Assembly: GCF_004027225.2 (NCBI RefSeq)
Contig: NC_044301.2
Span: 27,157,685-27,221,684 of the forward strand
Source: Strigops habroptila
Taxonomy: Eukaryota; Chordata; Aves; Psittaciformes; Psittacidae
Direction: 5' to 3'
DNA: 64,000 nt
Shown: positions 1-12,099 of the stretch, piece after piece
Layout of the letters: every line of letters begins with the position of its first letter
Numbering within the stretch: position 1 is the first letter of the stretch
The notes under the pieces: model-generated
What the model was told of the DNA's origin: nothing
Seen by the model: only the letters and a program-made list of their open reading frames with translations
Database searches by the model: none
Program-made: the position numbers and the translations under genes

Positions 1-780
1 AGGGCAGGCAGTATTTTGGCAGCCTGTGCTGCTTATGTGAGACAAAAATCAACTATATCACAGTCCGAGAGTGAGGAGGAGTAGCTGATGCCACAGCGCT
101 GAGACATGGGAAGGGTACTCTGGCAACTTGAAGCAGCAGAAGATGCAGGTTTGGTATCGTCCACTGAGAGCCAGCCTGTGAGAGTATTCCTGTTGATTGT
201 AGCATGCGCAATCTATACTGAAGTTCTCCATCTCTCCTGTGGGAAAATCTGACCACAAGCATAAAACACTTCCTCCAACCCTTCCATAGCCAGCCTGGAG
301 GGGCTAAGGCCTGGCACCAGCTTTGCTTTGCAAAACTTTATCCCAGGTTTCCCTTAGAGAGACTCATTTAACTAGCAGACAGCTTGGTTTTATCACCTGG
401 CTTCTCCAAGTGAATATGAGGGTCTGGTGCATGTTGCTTGGTGCACAATAAGGTGCTTAGTCAAACTTTGAGGTGCTCTATTCCACTAGAAAACTCCCTT
501 ATTGCAGGGGAATTAAAGGGCATATGGAATATTTGTATTTAATTATGCCACTTTAAAACTGTTGTGGGTGGATGTGTGTTTTTCCTTGTGTCCCCATGGC
601 TCATATGCAATTCTTCCTATGCTTTTATAGAGGAAAAAATTAGAGTGACCCAAACCTAATGATTGCTATTTTGCAAGTGACATTGCAGAGAAAAGAATAA
701 GGAGGAGAGGAAAAAAATCCATGACATGCAGGCAGACTGCAAAAGAGACTGATAAAGAAGGTAGTTCTTTTATGCCATTT
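1..780. other. Upstream flank, no gene seen
   Basis: AT-rich, ordinary non-coding sequence upstream of the CpG-island promoter. The only open frames are short, overlap one another in different frames on the minus strand, and show no recognisable protein features. I see no repeat of the CR1 or ERV families found elsewhere in this window. Confidence 0.5.
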
Positions 781-799
781 TTTTGTGTTTTCATCTAAC

Positions 800-1420
800 A
801 AACCTCAAAGACAAGGGCGTGTGCTCAGGGGCTCCTCCAGCACCTCCTGTCCCTCACCCCAGAACAGGGCCGGAGCCAGAGACACCACCCGCCACACCAC
901 TGCCTCACCCTTCGGGGAAAGAGGCGGAGCTCCCCTCGCCCCCCCCCCTCCACGTTGAAGTGACGTCACCACGACCATTCCCCGATTGGGCTGATGGGGA
1001 CAGGTGACCTCGTGATGTGATGCTAGGCGCGTCGCCGGGGAAGTGAGGTGGAGGACAGTTAGATAAGATGGCGTCGTCTGGTTGTGGGGCTGGAAGTGGT
1101 AATATGGTGTGGGTTTCATAGGGGCAAGTAGTGATCTCGGGGATAGCCAGAGCCGCTAGGCGTCGCGCAGGTAATGAGCGGGCCGGTAGGGAGTGGGGGT
1201 CCGGGTCCTGGTCTCCCTTGTAATAGGGCCTGAACAAGGGGGCGCAGCTAGCTGCTCTTTGGGGCCTTTGCCCCGCTGTCGGGCCAAACTTTGCTGCCGC
1301 CTCTTCTCGTCTGGGGCGAGGGGCTCTGTGCCCCTGTCATGATTCAGCAAATGTGAAATGTCGGCAGGGAGGCTGGTGGGGCTACTGGCCTCCCAGTGGG
1401 GGGCTTGCGGGTTGGGGGGC
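800..1420 (+). promoter_or_regulatory. UBAP1: CpG-island promoter of UBAP1
   Basis: This is the only GC- and CpG-rich block in the window and it has no TATA box. It contains a perfect palindromic CRE (TGACGTCA, 961-968), an inverted CCAAT box (ATTGG, 985-989) and a YY1-like AAGATGGCGTC at 1065-1075. It ends in a clear splice donor at 1170/1171. The arrangement fits a housekeeping promoter for the UBAP1 gene that follows on the same strand. That it drives UBAP1 is inferred from position and from the absence of another CpG island before the first coding exon at 23.7 kb. A bidirectional promoter is possible, but no minus-strand gene is visible upstream. Confidence 0.75.
1060..1170 (+). other. 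UBAP1: UBAP1 non-coding exon 1 (5' UTR), start approximate
   Basis: The right edge is well supported by a consensus donor, CAG|GTAATG, at 1170/1171. The left edge is a guess, placed at the YY1-like motif often found at the start site of TATA-less promoters. If transcription begins upstream of 1068, the exon holds a 17-codon upstream ORF (1068-1121) whose ATG has A at -3 and G at +4. It would be spliced to the acceptor at 23703/23704, just before the UBAP1 start codon. No transcript evidence is available here. Confidence 0.55.
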
Positions 1421-2385
1421 TGCTCCCCCTAGCCATGGAGAGGAGTGAGCCTGTGGGTGCTGTGTTTGTGTATGGCCTTGCTCCACCTTCACAGTGTATC
1501 GATAGTGCTTTTGAAGGTACTGTTTAATGGAGATGAGAACCTGCATGGTCAGCTCATAGGGATGGAGTCCTGGTGCTCTGTCCTGGGCTAGACCTGAGAA
1601 ACAGAGGGAGGTCAGGCAAGTAGAGTGACGCTCCTTCTTTCCTTACACTCTTATACTTTCTGGCAATTTTGGGGTCTGCCTGAGTCAAGGGAATACCTTT
1701 CTGCTCAATAACCTTTGATGAATTTGCTTTCTAAGAGCCAATTGCCATTGAAATCTGAGTAAATGGTTAGCGTCTATAATGCTTGGAAGCAAGTTTCTCC
1801 CTATGGCAATCAAATCTTCTGTGAAGAACCAAAACATCTGCTTTTGGGGGGTGGTTGTATGTGCATGTGTGTGTGGCTTTTGTCAAGTCTGCTGTCAGGT
1901 AATTTGTTAATTTCTGATTCTTGCATTCTGAAAACTAAACTACTCATCTTTCCTATGCCATTTGTGACCAGATTTCTACTGCATTCAGTCTTTGGTTGTG
2001 TCTTCTTGTAGGCTGAAGAGCCAAACTTCAGTTTACTTAATAGGTCTTAGCCCTCTGCATCTCTGTTTATGCATGTTAGCTGTTTCTGGATCTTTTCCAG
2101 TTAGCTGTTTTGCTTTTGAATGGAGAAGAGGATCATATTTTTCTCTGCATTTGAGATGCAGGCATACCATGGGTGTGTACACTGCTGTAAGAGTACTAAA
2201 GTTTTGGAGTTTCTAACTTCCTGATAATGCCTTGTGTTGTGTTTAGCTCAGTGCTAGAAGTAAAACACGTAACACTTGTATGAAGCTATTTAGTATAATT
2301 CAGGAACTGTCTTCCTGAGTTTTGATAGCTCAAAGTCTATTTAGGATTGCTTTGTTTTTTTAACTAGTAAAATAAATCATAATAG
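1421..2385. other. UBAP1 intron 1, 5' part, no gene seen
   Basis: Non-coding sequence following exon 1. Short open frames occur but none shows family features or splice-consistent extension. I see no recognisable repeat. Confidence 0.45.
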
Positions 2386-4194
2386 ATGGAAATAGATAGA
2401 TGGGATAGGGCTCTAGAAGAGAAGGGAGTCCAAGAGAGCTGGTCAATATTTAAGCACCACTTCCTCCAAGACCAGTGTATCCCCATGATGAAGAAATCGG
2501 GCAAAGGGGGCAGGAGACCTGCATGGATGAGCAGGGAGCTCCTAGTAAATCTCAAACACAAGAAAGAAATTTATGGGATGTGGAAAAAGGGCCAGGCCAA
2601 GTAGGAGGATTATAGGAACATCGTCAGGGTATGCAGGGATGCGACAAGGAAGGCCAAGGCCCACTTGGAATTGAGCCTGGCAAAGGACATCAAGGACAAA
2701 AAGAAGGGCTTCTACAAGTATATGAGCAGCAAAAGGAAGATGGGGAAACTGTGGGGCCACTGCTGAATCAGATGGGTGTCCTGGTAACAGAAAACACAGA
2801 GAAAGCAGAATTACTGAATGCTTTCTTTGCCTTAGTCTTTACCGCTAAGAACGGCCCTCAGGAGTCCCAGACCTCAGAGGTTATCAATGAAGGCCAGAGA
2901 AAGGAAGACTTCCCCCTGGTTGTAGAGGGTTGGGTTAGGGATAGGCTAGACAGACTTAACACCCATAAATCCATGGGCCCTGATGGGATGCACCCAAGGG
3001 AACTGAGGGAGCTGGCAGATGTTGTTGCTCTGCTGCTCTCCATCATCTCTGAAAAATCATGGAGAATGGGAGAGGTGCCAGATGACTGGAGGAAGGCTAA
3101 TGTGACCCATCTACAGAAAGGGCAAGAAGGAGGACCCGGGAAACTACTGGCCAGTCAGCCTCACTTCCATCCCTGGAAAGGCAATGGAACAGGTCATTCT
3201 GGAGGTCATCACCAAGCAATGAACAGTGAGGTGGATTGAGAACTTGTTGAATGGCAGAGCTCAGAGGGTTGTGATCAGCAGAGTAGAATCCAGTTGGAGG
3301 CCTGTAGTCAGTGGTGTTCCCCAGGGATCAATACTGGGTCCAGTCTTATTCACCATGTTTATCAATGACCTGGATCAAGGGCTAGAGTGTACCCTCAGCA
3401 AGTTTGCTGATGATACAAAGCTGGGGGAGTGGCTGATACACCTGAAGGCTGTGCTGCCATTCAGCAGGACCTTGATAGGCTGGAGAATTGGGCAGAGAGA
3501 AACCTCATGAGGTTCAAGAAGGGCAAGCATAGGGTACTGCACCTGGGGAGGAAGAACCCCAAGTACCAGTACAGGTTGGGGGCTGACCTACTAGAGAGCA
3601 GTTCAGCATCGGGAGGAGTGTGGCCAGCAGGTTGAGGGAGGCGATCCTCCCCCTCTACTCAACCCTGGTGAGGCCCCATCTGGAGTACCGTGTCCAGTTC
3701 TGGCCTCCTTAGTATAAGAAAGACAAGGAGCTACTGGAGAGGGTCCAGCAGAGGGCCACAAGGATGATCAGGGGTCTGGAGCATCTCTCTTATGAGGAGG
3801 GATTGCGGGAGCTGGGCCTGTTTAGTCTAGAGAAGAGAAGACTGAGAGGGGATCTCATTAATGCATTTCAGTATCTCAAAGGCAGGTGCCAAGAGGATGG
3901 TGCCGGACTCTGCAGTGGTGCCCAGCGACAGGGCGCGGAGCAATGGCCATAAACTAAACCCCAAGAAGTTTCAACTCAACGTGAGGAAGAACTTCTTTAC
4001 ATTGAGGGTGACAGAGCACTGTAACAGGCTGCCCAGGGAGGTTGTGAAGTCTCCCTCTCTGGAGACATTCCAAACCTGCCTGGACACATTCCTGTGTAAC
4101 CTGCTCTAGGTGGCCCTGCCTTGGCAGTGGGGGTTTGACTAGATGATCTCCAGAGGTCCCTTCCAACCCTAATGATTCTGTGATTCTGTAATCT
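2386..4194 (+). mobile_element. CR1 LINE fragment (ORF2 endonuclease end, RT, 3' UTR)
   Basis: Decayed CR1 non-LTR retrotransposon. Translated pieces in several frames follow the usual CR1 ORF2 order: the linker after the endonuclease (2386-2700), RT start (2800-3170), the RT core with GVPQGS and FADD motifs (3226-3440), and the C-terminal part ending in a CFA-like 'RLPREVV' stretch (near 4030). The 3' end reads through the typical 'ccttccaaccctaatgattctg' terminus at about 4190. A deletion removes part of the RT near 3225. Frameshifts and stops make it inactive. It is 5'-truncated, as most CR1 copies are. Confidence 0.9.
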
Positions 4195-5180
4195 CCCTGT
4201 CCTTATCCCAAACCATGAGCTTTTTGTGTTTTCTCCCCCTGTCCTGTTGAGGAGGGGGGGTGATTACCTAATCAAGTGTTTTTATTCCCCATATCATTTA
4301 AAAATTGATAAGAAGGAGGAGGGGAAAAAAAAAGCTGTGCTACTCATAGAAGGCATACTGCATCTTGCGGTATGTTATGGGATTAAGAGGCTTTTGTGGG
4401 AGCTTGGGGGGGGGGGGTGCGAATCTTATTCCAAGTGTGATCTAGGGTGTTAAGGAAAAAGAGGAAGAGGCAGTACTGCAATTAGCCAGACCCTTTCCTT
4501 GCCTTCCCTCCCTTATCTTAAGTGCATGAGACTTTCTTCCCCTGTGCAGGCACTCCTGCAAGTGCTGGCTTCCTAGGGCTGACATACCTGGTATTTCTGC
4601 TCTGCAGCAGTATTGTTCAGGGAAGAGGGGGGTAAAACCTGTTATGGCCTCCTACCCTCCATACAGAACTCTCCATATGTATAGTACTTTACTAGCTATG
4701 CAGAAGAGAATGGGGCTGAGATGGTGTGTGTGGTAGCAGCATAGCAGAGTTGGACCGATTTATTCAAGGCCATGTGCAGGATGGTGTTAGGTTGCAGTAC
4801 AACCGTAGTACTGCTACTTAATGGCTTCGGTTTTCTGTACGCTCAAAGCTGTGATTCAGAAGTGGCAGTCATGCTTTAGGTCACCATTGCAATTGAGTGA
4901 CTTAAACCTTTTAGGCAAAACTTTAATTCTAAGGATGGGGGAAACAAAACATGTAGTCTTTAAAGTTAGTTTTTGCAAGCTCATGGGTTTAGTCTTGCAA
5001 TCACTTCCAGTTTTGTTTCCACCTTTCTTGTCTCACCAGCTGGATCTGGCCTGCAAATTTGATACTACTTTTTTACCCCCTTTGAGTGCACTGCAGAACA
5101 AATGAGTGGGGGAAGAAGTTGCTTCTACTAAGATTGGACACTCTGCATAAGTCAAGTATAAGCTGAAACTAAAGTATCTG
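4195..5180. other. UBAP1 intron 1, no gene seen
   Basis: Unremarkable intronic sequence with short homopolymer runs, including G9 near 4410. No coding or repeat signal recognised. Confidence 0.4.
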
Positions 5181-5372
5181 TGTCCTGGGTTCAGCTGTAA
5201 CAGTTATTTTTCTCCTTCTTAGTAGCTGGTGCAGTGCTGCATTTTGGCTTTAGTCTGAGAACAATTTTTTAGATTCTCCTCCCCATCCTGCCGGGAGCAG
5301 GGAGGGAATAAGGGGGGGAATGAGTGAGCGGCTGCGTGGTTCTGAGTTACCGACTGGGCTTAAAGCACAACC
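5181..5372 (+). mobile_element. Solo ERV LTR with large internal deletion
   Basis: Starts with the family's TGTCCTGGGTTCAGC 5' end and ends with a degenerate version of its 3' end (ggcttaaagcacaacc). About 370 bp of the middle of the LTR, including the TATA-like tatataaac segment, is missing when compared with the complete LTR at 34484-35051. No convincing target-site duplication is visible. Confidence 0.8.
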
Positions 5373-6689
5373 ACCTGAAACGTCAAAGGGAAAATCAAGG
5401 AAATCCCAGGTTATAAGATATGTGAATGAATAAATGTTAGTTTCTCTTTAATGAGTTGAACTTAAATTTTCAGAATATTTTAAGAGTGTACTGCTCAGTT
5501 GTCATGGTTTAACCCCAGTCTGTAAACCAGGATGTCAGTATAGAGAATATACTGATCAGCTGGGAGACTTATTGTATAGTTGATGTTAGTAGAAAAATCT
5601 TAATGATGAAAAATCATCAAAAACACATGGAAGAGCTCCATCTATATTGTTCCCATGGTGTTCTGCAGTGTCTAATGCTTATCCTAGAGACAAAAATCTC
5701 TAACAGAATAGGAGTCAGGTTTCTGGACCAATCTAGCAGACCATCTCATCTAATTCTGTCACACTGGCAGCTAGAGCTGTTTTGGCTGATGCTGGTGGCT
5801 AAAGTGCTGTAATGCCATAGAAGGCATCACCTTTCTTGTCCTCCTCCTTTTTAATTGTATAAGCTTATGGTTTTGTGCTGCTTCCACAAACTTTAGGTAT
5901 CAATAAGTTGGGACATTCAATATTGTTGTCATTGTCCAGTCTATTTCATAAGTCTTTGCCATCAGTCTGTTCCTGTATTTTACAGTTAGTGCTGGGTTGA
6001 ATATTTTGATAAATTGATCTGCGAGAAATTTAGTTTTACTTATTAGACAGAACTTCTATCCAGCATTCTCTGGCATTTTATTTCTAACATACACTCCCAG
6101 TCTTTTCAATCATAAATTCCAGAGCTTCAGCTGTCATTTTACAGGGATCTCTACCTAAAGGTATTACTATCTATTTAAAATTGATCAGTGTAGTTCAGAT
6201 CCATGTCAGAGTGAAGAAAGTCTAGTGGAGTTTGTAATTGAAAAGCTCTGGGAGATGTTTTTGAAAACTACTGTTTGAAGAAAAGGCAAAAAAAGGTTCT
6301 TCACAAATTATAAATAACTTGTTTGTTTGAAAAAGTAGGTCTTCTAGGGTGTATTGAAGGTTGGTTTCTCTTACCTGTATTGTGTCTGCTTGCTCTGACA
6401 ACTAGGAAGGCAGTGCTATTGATCTCACAGCATGTACCACTACACTTGATCACTGGGCTTGCAGTTGATCAATACAAGCCTGAACTCACAGTTTTTGTGT
6501 GTTAACTACTTAGGTAGGTAATCCTCTCTGGTCTGCAAGTGCATTGCTTAATGCTTTGCCCCTCTGACTTGGTTTGAGTAAGCTCATGTTCTGTGTCCCT
6601 AGTGACCTTTTGCAGTCAGTGTAGTCTTGCATTGAGGTTTCCAAAGAGAAACTGAGCATTGGGGGTTTTCTGTCTTTTAAATTATTAGA
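5373..6689. other. UBAP1 intron 1, no gene seen
   Basis: AT-rich intronic sequence. Open frames near 5603 and 6323 are short, start at arbitrary ATGs and lack family features. Confidence 0.4.
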
Positions 6690-7208
6690 TTAGACCCCAG
6701 TTGGAGTACTGTGTGCAGTTCTGGTGTCCTCAACATAAGAAGGACATGGAGCTGTTGGAGCAAGTCCAGAGGAGGGCCACGAGGATGATAAGGGGGCTGG
6801 AGCACCTCCCATATGAAGACAGGCTGAGAAAGTTGGGGCTGTTCATCCTGGAGAAGAGAAGCTGCATGGAGACCTCGGAGCAGCCTTCCAGTATCTGAAG
6901 GGGGCCTACAAGGATGCCAGAGAGGGACTCTTCATCAGGGATTGTAGCAGTAGGACAAGGGGTAACGGGTTTAAACTTAAACAGGGAAAGTTCAGGTTAG
7001 ATATAAAGAAGAAATTCTTTACAGTGAGGGTGGTGAGGCACTGGAACAGGTTGCCCAAAGAAGTGGTGAATGTCCCATCCCTGGCAGTGTTCAAGGCCAG
7101 GTTGGACAGAGCCTTGGGTAACATGGTCTAGTGTGTGGTGTCCCTGCCCATGGCAGGGGTTTGGAACTAGATGATCTTAAGGTCCTTTCCAACCCAAGCC
7201 ATTCTATT
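6690..7208 (+). mobile_element. CR1 LINE 3' fragment
   Basis: Contains the end of the CR1 RT region ('[20 protein letters not shown]'-like, here from about 6701) and the complete CR1 3' UTR down to 'ccttttccaacccaagccattct'. 5'-truncated. A small deletion or frameshift occurs near 6860. Same orientation as UBAP1. Confidence 0.9.
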
Positions 7209-9617
7209 ATCTTCAACTAGATCAGGTTGCTGTTATGTTCTGTAATCTCTTCTATGTGAAGATCTTCAACTGGAAAAGCCTTAATAAAAACAGCTTAAAG
7301 AATCCACAAGCATATAAGATGCAAGGTAAATGAGAGTAGACAAAGGTGAAGAAGTTGGATGTGGCATGAATGGCTGGGTGGTCTAAGCTGCTTTTGGAGC
7401 TGGGGATGGACACATTTGGTTGACAGAATGGCTGTGCCACATCTGTTTGTGTGACATGATAATGTCATCCTTTTCATACCTGAGCTTCCATATTGCATAT
7501 GCAAGTAGTATACAGTTCTGAAGGTCTGCCTGTCTCTTGGGATGTTCTCTATGTGTTATGATACTGGACTAATGAAGAAGTTCTACCTTTTCCCTCACTG
7601 CCTTCTCTCCCCTCTCCCAAGGAGATGAACATTTGAAATACACCAGTATTTAGTGCAGGGATCTAGCTATACCCTGGATGAATTGATTCTACTGAGTAAT
7701 GTAAAGGTGGTCTCTCTCAGCTTGAAGGGAAAGAGAGAAGTTGTGTATCTATTTTACTACAAGCCTTCTTCAAGGCATAGTTCTCCTGTAACTTTATGTT
7801 ACCGCAGGAATGTAAATGTGATGCTCCTCTTCTGTTGTTAGGCAGCACTGGATTTATTTACTAAAGTAAGCTGGATTGAATCGGACATATGGATTATAAA
7901 AGAGGCAGGCTGGGACTGATTCTCAGGTTACAGGAGGAAATCTGATATCTCAGTTGAGGAATGGTCAACTTGTAGTCTTTCCACTTTCCTTTAAAAAAAA
8001 ATAAAATATTGCTGCTTTGTCATATTAATGATGGTCCACTGAAATATCTGTACTGTTAGCAGTCCCATGTTGTTGTCAGTCTGATAGACGTTTGAGGAGG
8101 GAAAAGCTGTGGGTATGATTGTTGGATGGTTGTGGGGCCATCTCATCCAGTAACCTACTCTGATTTCCTTCTCAGGGGGTGAGGATTCTCTATGTGTTTG
8201 TGTATCATCACTGCTAGTCACCTCAGCTGTGGCAGTTGCACACATAGAAAGAACCTTGTTTAACAGATGTACTGACTCTCTGGTTGTTCCATTTTGCTTG
8301 TGGCTTCCATTCCTGAACATTTCAATCCATTGTCGGATTATAGGCTGAACCGTATTTCCATTTAAGCAGCCGTAAGTAGAGGGGCCTTTGCTGTTTGAGA
8401 ACTCAAAAAATCAAGAAATTGCAAGGAAGATGTTTCTGTTCAGGATTGGAGTGTGCCATCTTCAGGTGGTGTAGGTCACTGAATTTTTCTACTATACAAC
8501 ACAGCAAGCAGCTCATTTGCTTATGTTTTTGTTTTGTAATATATCCACTGTAGCTGAGGGCAACCTCAGTTTGACCTGTCTGCACAAAGATAAATTTCTC
8601 TTTTTCTATGCTAGATGACCTCGCTCAAGGCAACTTAATTTCCTGTGTTCCTGATGAATTCAATTCCAGAAGTGTACTTGATGTGGGTACCACCACTTTG
8701 CTGAGCCTGTTCAGGTGTCTGCTGCTGTTTTCATGTTAGAGTATTTTAATTATTTATTTATTTATTTATTTATCGATAGCTGGTAATGATACTTCTATTC
8801 CTATGTGTTTTTAAAGAGCAGAATTTAATCTTTGTTACAAGCTCTGGTTTTCTCTAAAGTTAACAAGGCTTTTCAAGAGATAATTAAGGTGTAAGTATTC
8901 ACTTTAAAATTGTTTCCTGCTCCTTATGCTCTGTTATGCACCAATTCCACATTTAATTAAAATGAGTAGAACTTGCTCTTTTAAAATATGACTTCTGGTA
9001 GTGAAATTTAATTCAGTGTTTACTGATAGTATTTCCCACCTAGGTAATCTTTTTAATGCAGTCATTCAGTCCTGTTTGGACTGGGTGAAAAAATATGAAA
9101 GCAGGCTTAACTGGTACTATATCTGGAGATGAAACAAAATTGATTCTTATTTAGGCATTACTGCCATGGGACCATATTTTTATTAGCTTGATTAACTTTT
9201 TTATATTACATTTGTTTCTTTTGTTCTGTTGAATTAGTCTCATAGTCTATTTGGTGTGCCTTTTTTTCCTCCCCTTGTCTGTAAATTTTATCCTTTAGTG
9301 CAACAAAACCTGGGATCTTTTCAGACTTGTGTTTCTGTATATGCTTATTTTCTTGTCTCAGTCTTGATAAGAAGGGTTGGATGAAGATGGATACTTACTG
9401 GCTTAGTAGGAGTGACACATGAATTAAGGACAAAATGAGCTAGCATCAAAAGCTGAAACTGTATCAGACACATGTTGATGGGTGGAGGAAGATACATAAA
9501 ACAAAAAAATAGTCAAGTAAGTGTGTGAAGAATTTCATATCTGCAGCAACTAAGATGGAATTCATATTTCTTGCGTTAGTGCTGTCAAAACAAAGGCAAA
9601 CCAAGCTTATGACTTCT
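7209..9617. other. UBAP1 intron 1, no gene seen
   Basis: Intronic sequence without recognisable genes. It includes a (TTTA)n microsatellite at about 8745-8775. Minus-strand open frames at 7991-8320 and 8403-8585 are short and featureless. Confidence 0.4.
8745..8775. repeat. (TTTA)n microsatellite
   Basis: About six to seven perfect tandem copies of a 4-bp unit, 'ttatttatttatttattt', in intron 1. Confidence 0.85.
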
Positions 9618-9812
9618 TCCTTACAATGAGGGTTGTGAGACTAGCACAGGTTGCCCAGAGAAGTTGTGGCTGCCTCATTCCTGGAAGTGTTCAAAGCCAG
9701 GTCAGGCAGGGCTTTGAGCAACCTAATCTGGTGGAAGATATCTTTGTGGTACAGGGGCTGGGCTAGATGATCTTTTAAGGTCCCTTCCAACCCAAACCAT
9801 TGCATGATTAGT
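9618..9812 (+). mobile_element. CR1 LINE 3' terminal fragment
   Basis: Short 5'-truncated CR1 copy made of the 3' UTR only. It begins at 'cttccttacaatgagggttgtgag' (read in parts) and ends at 'cccttccaacccaaaccattgcatgatt'. Diverged from the other copies. Confidence 0.85.
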
Positions 9813-10523
9813 GGCTTCTAAATTAAGTGAATTTGCAACGAACTTGTGTTCTCGGAATGTGGCTCTTAGTTGAGACAAATGAGGTATGTTAGTGGAAAAC
9901 AGGGATGTCAGATGGCTGGCAAAGTTCAGCAGTTTTAACCACGTTATGGGAGATATCCTGTAGGGAGTGTGAGAAGGCTGTTGGTGGCCTTATGTGTATT
10001 GAAACTGCTTGGACTGAGGGTGCAATTGGGATTTGAAGCAGCAGCTTCTATGCCAAGTTCAAGGTTTTAGCCTGTTTCCTGGAGGGCAAGCAGAGTTGTT
10101 TGTAGGTGGAATAGTTAATTTAATAGCCTGTATTTTCTGTTGGTACCGTACTGAGTTTTGCTGGGAAAATATTAAATGGGTGGTAAGAGTGGGTAGTGCA
10201 TGTGACCTTAGTATAAGAGGAAAAATTGATGAATCGGTAGTAGTCTAACACTGGTCCCATTATTCTTGTACAGTGCAGTACACATGTATTTTAGTTGACT
10301 TCAAATATATAAAATGGCAAGTCAGCCTCTTATTGAAGTATAACTGCAACAAATACAGCAGCATTTTAATTAGCTTATGCTGCTCAGGGTTCCAGACATA
10401 TATTTTAAATGAGCAGCATATTCCACTGTTTTTCATGCATCTTTACTAAAAGAACAGAATAAGTGGCATATCATGTTGCAGAAGCTAGCAACTTTCTCTA
10501 GCTCGCAGTTTTTCCCATTCAAG
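9813..10523. other. UBAP1 intron 1, no gene seen
   Basis: Non-coding intronic sequence between two CR1 fragments. The 71-codon open frame at 10033-10248 has no recognisable features. Confidence 0.4.
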
Positions 10524-10903
10524 AAGGGTTGTTCAGGCTGGAGAAGAGAAGGCTCTGGGGAGACCTTAGATCAGCTTCCAGTGCCTAAAGGGGCCAAAAA
10601 GAAAGCTGGAGAGGGGCTGTGGACAAGGGCCTGAAGGGACAGGACAAGGGGGAATGACTTCAAGCTGAAAGAGAGGAGATTTATATTAGACAGAAGGAAG
10701 AAGTCTTTCCCTGTGAGGGTGGTGAGGCACTGGCAGAGGTTGCCCAGAGAAGCTGCGGCTGCCCCATCCCTGGCAGTCTTCAAGGCCAGCTTGGACGGGG
10801 CTTTTGAGCAACCTGGTCTAGTGTAAGGTGTCCCTGCCCATGGCAGGGGGTTGGAACTGGATGAGCTTTAAGGTCCCTTCCAACCCAAACCATTCTGTGA
10901 TTT
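10524..10903 (+). mobile_element. CR1 LINE 3' fragment
   Basis: 5'-truncated CR1 beginning in the last part of ORF2 ('ggctggagaagagaaggctc') and ending in the normal 3' terminus 'ccaacccaaaccattctgtg'. Inactive. Confidence 0.88.
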
Positions 10904-11471
10904 TTATGGTTGTGAGATTATTATATCCCTCACTGGTGGTACGAGTGCTGGATCATCTTTTCTCACTTTTTTCCTAGAATGTAGGAGCTGCCCAGCATAT
11001 TTATATTTTCTGCTATGGTTCATCATACAAATTTCTGTCTTGTTTCTGTTGTAAATTAAGGATGGGCAGATGGTGCTTTTATTCCTAGCTTACCACCCTT
11101 TTCTTGGTGATGTAGCTTCTAGATTGGTGAAGCTGATCTCAAGAAGTAACACAGATGATTTGGTGTGTTGGTTTTTTTTTTTTTGTTTTGTGGGGTTTTT
11201 TGTGGGTTTTGGTTTTTGGTTTTTTTTCCCCTTCTTTCCTGTCTAGATGTTATTTTGAATAAATTGGGTAACAGTCACAAGTAGGAACTACACTCTAAAA
11301 CCCCATATCTGCTCTTGAAGTTAATAGAACCTGGGCTATCCCCTTATTTGATGAGTTTAGAAGGCAGACTGTCCTTAGATGTTAGTTGAAAATTCTTTTT
11401 TCTTCTGATAGGACTGTTACAGAAAGAGTCTATTTTAAAAAGGTCACCTAATTCCTACAATAGTTAAATGT
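10904..11471. other. UBAP1 intron 1 with T/G-rich tract
   Basis: Intronic sequence holding a T/G-rich low-complexity run at about 11169-11232 (strings of T broken by GTT and GGG). No coding signal. Confidence 0.5.
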
Positions 11472-12045
11472 TGTCCTGGGTTCAGCTGTAGCAGTCATTT
11501 TTTCTCCTTCTTAGTAGCTGGTGCAGTGCTGTGGTTTTGACTTTCAGCCTGGGAACAACACTGATAACACCGATGTTTTTAGTTATTGCTAAGTAATGTT
11601 TACTCCGACCAAGGACTTTCTCAGTCTCTCATGCTCTGCCAGGGAGGAGGGGCATGGGAATCCAGGAGGAAGCAGAGACAGGACACCTGACCCAAACTAG
11701 CCAAAAGGGTATTCCATACCACAGCATGTCATGCCCAGGATATAAACTGGGTGGAGTTACCCAGAAGGCCCAGATCACTGCTCGGGTCGGGCTGGGTATC
11801 GGTCGGCGGGTGGTGAGCAATTGTATCCTCTCCCCTTGTTATTTCCCTTATCATTATTATTGGTGGTAGCAGTAGTGGTTTTGTATTATACCTTAGTTAC
11901 TGGACTGTTCTTATCTCAACCCGTGGGAGTTGCATTCTTTCAATTCTCCTCCCCATCCCTCCGGGAGTGGGGGAGTGGGAAGAAGTGGGGGAGTGAGCGA
12001 GCAGCTGCATGGTTCTGAGTTACCGGCTGGGCTTAAACCACGACA
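11472..12045 (+). mobile_element. Complete solo ERV LTR with 5-bp target duplication
   Basis: A 574-bp LTR running from TGTCCTGGGTTCAG to the family's terminal CCACGACA. It is flanked by perfect direct repeats AATGT at 11467-11471 and 12046-12050, the 5-bp target-site duplication left by retroviral integration. No internal region remains, so it arose by LTR-LTR recombination. It contains the LTR core (tatataaac-like element near 11742). It lies about 60 bp from the broken end of an older minus-strand ERV, so it is a separate, later insertion. Confidence 0.92.
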
Positions 12046-12099
12046 AATGTGAATTTATAAAAGGTTCAACTTCTATCTCTGGTTTAATTTTTCACATCT

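Noticed and set aside
783-1350. Several open frames in the CpG island, both strands
   Set aside because: They overlap in different frames in GC-rich DNA, where stops are rare by chance, and are Pro/Ser/Arg-rich without family features.
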